Of a DNA stretch of 64,000 nt, positions 36,101 to 44,182 are shown piece by piece. Location of the stretch: positions 1,922,001 through 1,986,000 of the forward strand of contig NZ_AP022605.1 of NCBI RefSeq assembly GCF_010728155.1, read 5' to 3'. Origin of the DNA: Mycolicibacterium doricum (GTDB taxonomy: Bacteria > Actinomycetota > Actinomycetes > Mycobacteriales > Mycobacteriaceae). Below the pieces are notes generated by a model that had not been told where the DNA came from, searched no databases, and was given only the letters and a program-made list of their open reading frames with translations. The position numbers and the translations under genes were made by a program. Position 1 is the stretch's first letter, and every line of letters starts with the position of its first letter.

Positions 36101-38997
36101 CCTCTCAGCTCACCGACCATCAAGCCAAGTATTACGCTCACGAGCTGCAGCGCAGCTATGCGAACGATCATGTCGGCAAGCTCGCCGGCCTGCTGTTCGA
36201 CGCCCAGGTGGAGCCGAAGCCGCACCAGATCGACGCCGCCCTGTTCGCATTGCAGACACCGTTCCTGCCAGGTGTGATTCTCGCTGACGAGGTCGGCCTC
36301 GGCAAGACGATCGAGGCGGGCATCGTCATCTCGCAGTACTGGGCAGAGCGGCGTCGCAGCGTCCTGATAGTCGCACCGTCGAGCTTGCGGCAGCAGTGGC
36401 AGCAGGAGTTGTACGAGAAGTTCTTGATCCCGTCTGCGATCCTCGACCCTAAATCCAAAGATGCACTTCTCGACCAATTGGGTGGCCGCGCGTCGCAAGT
36501 GCTGATCTGCTCCTATGAGTTCGCGCTCCGGCACGGGACCTCCCTGCTAAAGACCTGGGATCTCGTGGTTGCAGATGAGGCGCACCGTCTTAGGAACCAC
36601 TGGACGGGCAAGACCAAGGTGGCGGAAGCAATGGCGCATATCGTGCAAAGCGCCCACAAGACTGTGCTGCTCACTGCGACACCGCTGCAGAACAAGCTCG
36701 AAGAACTGTATGGGCTGGTGTCGATTTTCGACCCTAGCTACTTCTACTCGCTCGATGCGTTTCGAGAACGGTATGTCAAGAATCGCGAAATCGGTGGCGA
36801 TGACGACCTCGTCGAGCGCGTCGCGACGGTCTCGAAGCGCACGCTGCGGCGTGACGCGGACAAGTACATCCACTTCACCAAGCGGCTGCCGCTGACGGTC
36901 GAGTTCACGCCTTCGGCTGACGAAATGCGCCTGTACGACCTGGTTAACGACTACTTACAGCGCGACGAGCTGTTTGCTTTCGCAGGGAGCCAGCGCCACC
37001 TCTCTGCTCTGATCATCCGCAAGCGCCTCGGTTCGTCGACCTACGCCGTCGCGAGCACGTTGGAGAACATTGCCAACCGTCTCGCGGATGAGGTTGCCGC
37101 CGGGCAACGCCGCGACGCGCGTGGCGGTCTGGTGGCTGCGGACTTCGCCGTCGATGACGAGATCACCAGCGAGGAACTGGAAGAGGCCGAGGAAATCGAC
37201 GGAACGGGTACCAGTGCCCGCGCATCGTCGATACCACGGGACGAGTCGCTGCTAGAGGCGATGCGCGCCGAGGTGGCGGAGTTGCGCGAGTATGCAGCGC
37301 TCGCCCGTTCGATCACCGAGAATCAGAAGGCCGTCAAGCTCAGTGAGGCCCTCGACCTTGGCTTCGAGAGGCTGCGCGAGCTGGGCGCTCCCGAAAAGGC
37401 CATCATCTTCACCGACTCAACCAAGACACAGGAGTACATCGCCCGATCGCTGCGCGAGGCCGGCCGGAGTGACGGGCTCGTCTTGTTCAACGGCTCGAAC
37501 AATGGACCGGAGCAGAACGCGATCTACCAGGAGTGGCTGGAGAAGAACAAGGACGGCGACCTTATCACTGGCATAGCCGCCGCGGATCGGCGCAAGGCGC
37601 TCGTGGACTTCTTCCGTAAAGACGGCACGATCATGATCGCGACTGAGGCGGCAGCTGAGGGCATCAACCTGCAGTTCTGCTCGATGCTCGTCAACTACGA
37701 CCTGCCCTGGAACCCGCAGCGTGTCGAGCAGCGTATTGGACGTGTGCACCGCTTCGGACAGAAGCACAACGTCGTCGTCGTGAACTTCTCGAACAAGGGC
37801 AACATCGCTGAGCAGCGCATCCTGGAGCTGCTTACCAACAAGTTCCAGCTGTTCTCAAGCGTGTTCGGAGCCAGCGATGAGGTGCTCGGCGCGATCGAGG
37901 ACGGTCTGGACTTCGAGAAGACGATCAGCGCGATCCTCACCCGTTGCAGAAGCGCTGACGAACTCGACTCGGCCTTCAAGGAGCTAGAGGCGCAGTACGA
38001 GGGCGAGATCTCCCGCGAGATGGCCAGCGCTAAGGCGAAGGTCTTCGACAACCTCGACCCCCACGTCCAGGATCGACTCAAGGCATACGACACGCAGTCC
38101 GGCGAAGTGCTGAATAAGTTCGAACGCCTCCTGCTCGCGGTGACACGGCACGAACTGGACGAGCACGCCACCTTCGAGGGCGAGGGGCGCACCTTCGCGC
38201 TGAATCAGTCGCCTGTGAAGGACGCCCCGACCGGGCGCTACTTTTTCAAGTCACAGCCGCTCGACAACGCCCACCAGTACCGCTACGCGAGCCCCCTCGC
38301 CCAGCACGTCGTCGAGACCTCAAAGACCCACGAGACCCCATCACGCGAGCTGACGTTCTCACTCGGGCAGTCGGAGCGCGTCTCCAGCGCCATCCGGGCG
38401 CTGGAAGGCACCAGCGGCGAACTGACCGTCAACCTCGCGACCTTTCGCATGAGGGCACGCGACGAAGATGTCGCCGAGTCGTACATGCTGGCCGGCGCGC
38501 TGACCGACGACGGACGCTGGCTTGATGAGGAATACGTCGCAGACGTCCTCGACCTCGCCTGTATCGAGGTCGGTGGACAGCCGGTAGAGATCGATGAGAG
38601 CCGCTTCACGTCACACCTTGATACGCGGCGGGCTCAGCTGGAGAAGGAAGTCCAGGGCCGTAACTCCCGCTACTACGACCAGCAGGAGGAACTGCTCTAC
38701 CGCAACCAGCAGGATCGCAAGGCTGAGCACGAGGGTGCCATCCGCGACTACCGCGCCAAGGAGAAGGAAGCTCGAAAACTCGCCCGGCAGGCCGACGATC
38801 CGATGGAACAGCTGCGGCTCAAGAAGGAAGCCCGCAAGTGGGAGCAGCGCGCTGAGGAGGCCGACGAGGACTTTCGGGAGATGCGCAAGAAGCTCCGAGC
38901 CGAGGCGGACAAGTTCCTCGAACTGATCGAGCAATCACTCCAAGGAACCCACGAGACCGAGCACCTGTTCACGATTCGCTGGCGGATCGCCACATAA
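36097..38997 (+). CDS. RapA/SNF2-like helicase of a type III R-M-like operon
   Basis: 966 residues from ATG 36097 with GGAGG seven bases upstream. Motifs: LADEVGLGKTIEAG (I, ~66), VADEAHRLRN (II), LLTATPLQNKLEEL (III), ATEAAAEGINLQFCSMLVNYDLPWNP and RVEQRIGRVHRFGQ (V/VI). An acidic insert near residue 350 and a long charged coiled coil in the last 130 residues follow. The RapA-like layout is common beside unusual type III R-M genes. It may act as a translocase that works with the Mod/Res pair downstream. Confidence 0.85.
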   Translation: MTSQLTDHQAKYYAHELQRSYANDHVGKLAGLLFDAQVEPKPHQIDAALFALQTPFLPGVILADEVGLGKTIEAGIVISQYWAERRRSVLIVAPSSLRQQWQQELYEKFLIPSAILDPKSKDALLDQLGGRASQVLICSYEFALRHGTSLLKTWDLVVADEAHRLRNHWTGKTKVAEAMAHIVQSAHKTVLLTATPLQNKLEELYGLVSIFDPSYFYSLDAFRERYVKNREIGGDDDLVERVATVSKRTLRRDADKYIHFTKRLPLTVEFTPSADEMRLYDLVNDYLQRDELFAFAGSQRHLSALIIRKRLGSSTYAVASTLENIANRLADEVAAGQRRDARGGLVAADFAVDDEITSEELEEAEEIDGTGTSARASSIPRDESLLEAMRAEVAELREYAALARSITENQKAVKLSEALDLGFERLRELGAPEKAIIFTDSTKTQEYIARSLREAGRSDGLVLFNGSNNGPEQNAIYQEWLEKNKDGDLITGIAAADRRKALVDFFRKDGTIMIATEAAAEGINLQFCSMLVNYDLPWNPQRVEQRIGRVHRFGQKHNVVVVNFSNKGNIAEQRILELLTNKFQLFSSVFGASDEVLGAIEDGLDFEKTISAILTRCRSADELDSAFKELEAQYEGEISREMASAKAKVFDNLDPHVQDRLKAYDTQSGEVLNKFERLLLAVTRHELDEHATFEGEGRTFALNQSPVKDAPTGRYFFKSQPLDNAHQYRYASPLAQHVVETSKTHETPSRELTFSLGQSERVSSAIRALEGTSGELTVNLATFRMRARDEDVAESYMLAGALTDDGRWLDEEYVADVLDLACIEVGGQPVEIDESRFTSHLDTRRAQLEKEVQGRNSRYYDQQEELLYRNQQDRKAEHEGAIRDYRAKEKEARKLARQADDPMEQLRLKKEARKWEQRAEEADEDFREMRKKLRAEADKFLELIEQSLQGTHETEHLFTIRWRIAT

Positions 38998-39058
38998 GAC
39001 CACGGGTCATTCTCAAACCCGACGCAAACTATCAAAATCATGAAAGAGATTCGCCTGA

Positions 39059-41095
39059 ATGACTGACGAGATCTACGAAACACCATCCAGCACTGCGAAT
39101 TTCCAGACTGAGTTGGCAGCGCAGCTTGCCGATCTAGTTCCCGAGGCTATCGCCGACGGCAAGGTGGATGTCGAGAAGCTCAAGGAACTGCTTGACGGAG
39201 ACGCAGCCGACAGCAGCGAGCGCTTTGGGCTGTTCTGGCCGGGCAAAAAGCGTGCGCTCCGTGCCGCGCAGGAGCCGACGACCGCGACGCTGAAACCGGA
39301 CTTCGAGAACTCGAAAGACTGGGACACCACCAAGAACGTGTTCGTCGAGGGTGACAACCTTGAGGTACTCAAGATCCTGCAGAAGCATTACCACGCGAAG
39401 ATCAAGATGATCTACATCGATCCCCCGTACAACACCGGAAAGGACTTCGTCTACCCGGACAATTACAAGGAGGGACTCGAGACCTACCTTGAATGGACAC
39501 GCCAGGTCAACGAGGAAGGCAAGAAGCTCTCGACCAACGCTGAAACTGAGGGCCGCTACCACTCCAACTGGCTCAACATGATGTACCCGCGCCTCAAACT
39601 GGCGCGTAACCTGCTGACGAACGATGGCCTCATCTTTATTTCTATCGATGATAATGAGGCGTCGAACCTCAAGAGGTTGTGCGACGAGGTGTTTGGTGAG
39701 AAGAATTTTGTTGCACAGTTTGTTTGGAATACGGAAGGGCATACTGATAACCAGTTTCCGATCAAGATAAATCACGAGTACATTTTGACCTACGCCCGAA
39801 ACTCCCAAGCGGCGCAATTTGGCTACGCAATTGACCCAAATACGAGAACTGCTAGCAACCTCTGGGCGGGTATTGCAGAAAACTCCATCACTAAGAACGG
39901 TTCTGCAAACCCTCCAAGTGAGATAAAACTCCCGGCAGGATTCCCCGTTGCGTCAGAATCAGAAATCGTGCTTCCACCATCTGACCTCCCCCCCGGGCTT
40001 ATTGATGCGATGCGCACCGATAAGCTCTCAAGCAATCAGCTGAAAAGGCGCTTCGGCTCCATCCAGTTCCCACTAAGATTCGATGAACTGCACGCAAAGG
40101 ACGGAAAGCTTACGCGCGAGTGCCGTTTCTACTCGGGCTGGGCGAACGCTAATAAACTCAAACAGTTTATCGATGGAGGGTGCGTCAAATTCGCTGACGG
40201 CGATGCTGGTGAAATTGATTTCTACCTATCCGGGACTGGAGTAATTTATTACCGACGTGAGCGCGGAGACAAAGCTCGGAATATATTGTCCGTCCTCAGA
40301 AACTTGGGGACAACTGAGAAAATGAGTTCTGATCTCGCACAAATGGGCTTGATGTTCAGCTACCCCAAGCCAATAGACCTCCTCGCTTATCTGATTGAAG
40401 TTGGGTCGGGGCCTGGGGAAATAATTCTTGACTTTTTCGCGGGTAGCGCGTCGACGGCGCACGCTGCGTTGCTTCTCAATGCCCAGGACAATGGCGGTCG
40501 CCGTTTCATCATGGTGCAGCTTCCGCAGCCAACCGAAGAGAGGTCAGAAGCTCACAAGGCTGGGTTCAAGACAATTCCCGAGCTCTCTAGGAAACGTATC
40601 GATCTCGTTGGGCAAGAACTCGCCGGCGTCACCGATGGCCAGTTCGACACTGGCGACACCGTTGATATCGGCTTCCGGGCGTACAAGCTCGCCGACACAA
40701 ACTTTTCCAAGTGGCGACTGTCGAGCGATGTTGAGTTGGACGCCCTCCAACAGCAGCTGCTGAGCCTCCGTGACAGCGCCACTGACGACGCGACGGCCGA
40801 CGAGCTGCTGATCGAGATCCTGCTCAAGCAGGGCTACTCGCTGACTGAGGCTGTCTCGACGGGCGAGGTCGGAGGACTTGACGTCCGGCTTGTTCGTGAC
40901 CGCGATGGCGACGTCGCTTTGCTCGCCTACCTGGACGAACACACAAAGCCGACCCTCAAGCAGCTCCACGCCCTCGTCGACGAGTCCCCGACCCGGATCA
41001 TTGTTCTCGAGGATGCGTTCCAGGGCGACGACGAACTCAAGACCAATTTGTTCCAGCTCGCAAAGAGCAAGGGCATTGAGCTCTGGACGGCGTGA
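39059..41095 (+). CDS. mod: Type III-like site-specific DNA adenine methyltransferase (Mod)
   Basis: 678 residues from ATG 39059. The catalytic motif IDPPYNTGKDF (~120) comes before the SAM motif LDFFAGSASTAHA (~457), the beta-class order typical of type III Mod enzymes. The target-recognition region between them (bases about 39640-40430) is visibly AT-richer than both flanks and uses codons rare elsewhere in the window (AAT, ATA, TTT), which suggests it was swapped in. The stop overlaps the Res start. Mod recognises the DNA target and methylates one strand. Confidence 0.9.
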   Translation: MTDEIYETPSSTANFQTELAAQLADLVPEAIADGKVDVEKLKELLDGDAADSSERFGLFWPGKKRALRAAQEPTTATLKPDFENSKDWDTTKNVFVEGDNLEVLKILQKHYHAKIKMIYIDPPYNTGKDFVYPDNYKEGLETYLEWTRQVNEEGKKLSTNAETEGRYHSNWLNMMYPRLKLARNLLTNDGLIFISIDDNEASNLKRLCDEVFGEKNFVAQFVWNTEGHTDNQFPIKINHEYILTYARNSQAAQFGYAIDPNTRTASNLWAGIAENSITKNGSANPPSEIKLPAGFPVASESEIVLPPSDLPPGLIDAMRTDKLSSNQLKRRFGSIQFPLRFDELHAKDGKLTRECRFYSGWANANKLKQFIDGGCVKFADGDAGEIDFYLSGTGVIYYRRERGDKARNILSVLRNLGTTEKMSSDLAQMGLMFSYPKPIDLLAYLIEVGSGPGEIILDFFAGSASTAHAALLLNAQDNGGRRFIMVQLPQPTEERSEAHKAGFKTIPELSRKRIDLVGQELAGVTDGQFDTGDTVDIGFRAYKLADTNFSKWRLSSDVELDALQQQLLSLRDSATDDATADELLIEILLKQGYSLTEAVSTGEVGGLDVRLVRDRDGDVALLAYLDEHTKPTLKQLHALVDESPTRIIVLEDAFQGDDELKTNLFQLAKSKGIELWTA

Positions 41096-44082
41096 TGAGC
41101 GGGTCAGGGTTTCAATTCGACGCTAGTCAGCCGTATCAGCTGGCTGCGATCGGCTCGGTCGTCGACCTGTTTGATGGTCAACCTAAGGATGCAGAGAAGC
41201 TCGTCGCAACGCTGCGCGGTGCAGCTGTGCAGCCAGGTTCGGATCAGGCAGAGTTCGACATCGATCTCACTCAGGAGGTCGGCGCCGTCGGTAACAGCCT
41301 AGTGCTCGACCCAGACCTGATCCTCGCGAATCTCCAACGCGTGCAAGATCGAAACGGTCTTGAGGTAGCACCGAAGCTTTACGACGACGCGCTCGACTTC
41401 GACATCGAGATGGAGACAGGCACCGGCAAGACATACGTATATCTGCGCACGATCTTCGATCTGGCCGTCAGGTACAACTTCACCAAGTTCGTGATCCTCG
41501 TACCCAGCGTTGCGATCCGGGAGGGTGTCAGCACGAGCATCCGGCTTATGCGGGAGCATTTCGAAAACCTCTACAAACCTCAGGGGATCACCTTCGATGC
41601 GTCGATCTACAGCGGCAAGAGTGCCGAGGAAGTCCAGCCGTTCGCGACGTCGACGAACGTGCAGATCCTGATCATGACAATCGACTCGATCCGCGGTAAT
41701 GCAAACACCCGCGTCATCCATCAGACCAGAGACAAACTGAACGGCCTGCGGCCCATCGACTATCTGAAGGCCACTCATCCGGTCGTCATCATGGACGAGC
41801 CGCAGAATATGGAGTCGCAGCTCTCGCAATCGGCCGTTGGCGAACTCGCCCCTGCGTTCACGCTGCGCTACAGCGCGACCCACAAGAAACAGCGCAATGT
41901 TGTCTATCGACTCGACCCGGTCGACGCCCACGATCTCGGGCTGGTGAAGCAAATAGTCGTTGCCGAGGTACAACAGCAGGGCACGGACGCGGCGCCGTAT
42001 ATCAGGCTCGTCGAGGTGAGGCGCGAGCCATCCTGGTCGGCCCGGCTAGAGCTATCCTGCCGCAAGTCGGATGGCTCGCTGGAGCGGCGCGTCGTGAGTG
42101 TCAAGCAGCACAAGGAACTTTCAGGCACGAACGTCACCGACAACCCGATCTATGAGGGCTGGCGAATCAACGAAATGAGCATCGAGCCGGCCTATGTCGA
42201 CCTCACCAAACATGGCTTCCTCAACGAGGGCGAAAGCATCGGCGCATCCAGTGGCGCTATCTACAAGGAGATGATCCGCGAGACCATCCGCGAGCACCTG
42301 CGCAAGGACTCGATGCTCCGCGCCAAGGGGATCAAGGTTCTCAGCCTCTTCTTCATCGACAAGGTCGAGAGTTTCCTAGGCGATGGCCTGAACAACGTCG
42401 ATGCGGACGGACAATTCGTGCAGTGGTTCGATGAACTGCTGAGCGAGGAACGAGCACGATCACCGAAGTGGCAGGAGTTGCTCCCCCAGGAACCGTCGGA
42501 GCTACGTCGGGGGTACTTCTCCGTTCTCAAAGGCGCGAAGGGTGCCGCCGACAAGTTCCACGACACTTCTGGCTCGACGAAAGCGGACGACGATGCCTAT
42601 GAGTTGATCATGCAAGACAAGGAGCGGCTGCTTGACGAAAAGGAACCGGTGCGCTTCATCTTCAGTCACTCTGCCCTGCGCGAGGGCTGGGACAACCCAA
42701 ATGTCTTCCAGATCTGCACTTTACGTGAGATGGGCGCCGAGATGGAACGCCGTCAAACGCTTGGGCGTGGCCTGCGCCTCCCTGTTGCAAAGACTCAGGA
42801 CGGCTATTCGCGTGTCGCTGAGCGTGGGATTGCGACGTTGACCGTTGTGGCGAATGAGTCCTACACGAAGTTCGCGGACGAGCTCCAGAAGGACTACAAG
42901 CGCGCCGGAGTCGAGATCGGTCGGGTACGCAAAGCTGAGTTCTCGAAAATCCCGTGGCAGGACGAGAGCGGCGCTCTCACCGAGGATCAGTTTGGCTACC
43001 AGCGTTCCCTCCTCGTATGGGAACACCTGAAGGACAAGGGTTTCATCGACAAGGAAGGCGCCGTCACCTCGAAGTTCCAGCCGAGCCAGCTCGGCTTCAG
43101 TATCGACCTACCGCCAGATATCGCCTGGGCTGAGGGGGCCATCATCGAGCTGGTCGGCCGCGCGCACATCGGCAAGTATGTCAAGCCGGCCAGCAAGCGT
43201 AAACCTCGCGTACTCAACAAATATCTTTATGCGACACCGGAATTCGAAGACTTCTGGGAGACAATCAGCCAGAAGACGACCTACCGGGTACGCATCGACC
43301 ACGACCAAATCGTCGAGAACGCGATCAATGCGATCAAGGGTGCGCCTGAAATCGAGGCATTGCGCATCGAGGTCACCCGGGCCGGTGTAAAGGTACTTCG
43401 AGGCGGCGCCAGGGGCGAGGAACTCGGCACGCGTTCAGCAGACCTCAAAGGCAGCTACGACCTGCCCGACATCATCACTGAACTTCAGGAGGCGACATCC
43501 CTCACCCGTAAGACCCTCGTCGACATCCTGATCGGCAGCGGTCGGCTGGGCGAGTTCATCGGTAACCCAAACGATTTCATCGCGATGGCTAAGCGTTCGC
43601 TGCAAGGTGAGCTGGCCAAGATTGTCGTCGATGGCATCCAGTACGAGAAGATCGCTGGCTCGATCTACGAGCTTCGTGAGCTACAGAAAGATGGGTTGGA
43701 GGAGAAGGAGCGCTTCCTCGATCAGATGTACAAGGTGCAGCATACCCAGAAGACCGATTTCGACTATGTCGTCTTCGACTCCGAAGTTGAGCGCCAGTTC
43801 GCCGAGCTGCTTGATTCACGAGAAGACATCAAGCTGTTCATGAAGCTCCCGTCAAAGTTCAAGATCGATACCCCGGTTGGCCCGTACAACCCCGATTGGG
43901 CGATCGTTAAGCACGAAGAAGGCCAGGATCGGATCTACATGATCCGCGAAACCAAGAGCACCCTCGATGATTGGAAGCTACGCCCAAGCGAACTCGCCAA
44001 GATTAGGTCCGCCAAGCGCCACTTCGAGGCTATTGGGGTCGAGGACTATGCGCGTGCAGTCCCGGGAGCGTGGAAACTGTGA
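41092..44082 (+). CDS. res: Type III-like restriction endonuclease subunit (Res)
   Basis: 996 residues from GTG 41092 (ATG 41095 is the next codon). Helicase motifs: DIEMETGTGKTYVYLRT (~106), IMDEPQNMES (a DEPQ box), and FSHSALREGWDNPNVFQIC with RRQTLGRGLRLPV near 520-560. The C-terminal nuclease of PD-(D/E)xK type reads NPDWAIVKHEEG ... YMIRETKST (~932-956). The enzyme looks intact. It would cut DNA after translocation when Mod sites are unmethylated. Confidence 0.9.
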   Translation: MMSGSGFQFDASQPYQLAAIGSVVDLFDGQPKDAEKLVATLRGAAVQPGSDQAEFDIDLTQEVGAVGNSLVLDPDLILANLQRVQDRNGLEVAPKLYDDALDFDIEMETGTGKTYVYLRTIFDLAVRYNFTKFVILVPSVAIREGVSTSIRLMREHFENLYKPQGITFDASIYSGKSAEEVQPFATSTNVQILIMTIDSIRGNANTRVIHQTRDKLNGLRPIDYLKATHPVVIMDEPQNMESQLSQSAVGELAPAFTLRYSATHKKQRNVVYRLDPVDAHDLGLVKQIVVAEVQQQGTDAAPYIRLVEVRREPSWSARLELSCRKSDGSLERRVVSVKQHKELSGTNVTDNPIYEGWRINEMSIEPAYVDLTKHGFLNEGESIGASSGAIYKEMIRETIREHLRKDSMLRAKGIKVLSLFFIDKVESFLGDGLNNVDADGQFVQWFDELLSEERARSPKWQELLPQEPSELRRGYFSVLKGAKGAADKFHDTSGSTKADDDAYELIMQDKERLLDEKEPVRFIFSHSALREGWDNPNVFQICTLREMGAEMERRQTLGRGLRLPVAKTQDGYSRVAERGIATLTVVANESYTKFADELQKDYKRAGVEIGRVRKAEFSKIPWQDESGALTEDQFGYQRSLLVWEHLKDKGFIDKEGAVTSKFQPSQLGFSIDLPPDIAWAEGAIIELVGRAHIGKYVKPASKRKPRVLNKYLYATPEFEDFWETISQKTTYRVRIDHDQIVENAINAIKGAPEIEALRIEVTRAGVKVLRGGARGEELGTRSADLKGSYDLPDIITELQEATSLTRKTLVDILIGSGRLGEFIGNPNDFIAMAKRSLQGELAKIVVDGIQYEKIAGSIYELRELQKDGLEEKERFLDQMYKVQHTQKTDFDYVVFDSEVERQFAELLDSREDIKLFMKLPSKFKIDTPVGPYNPDWAIVKHEEGQDRIYMIRETKSTLDDWKLRPSELAKIRSAKRHFEAIGVEDYARAVPGAWKL

Positions 44083-44182
44083 GACTTCTTGTTGCCCAGT
44101 TGGTTACACCGCGCGAATCGGTTGGAGGCGTTTGGGGCTGTCGACACGAAGAGTCCGAAGCGCGAGGGGCAAGTCTGTAGAC

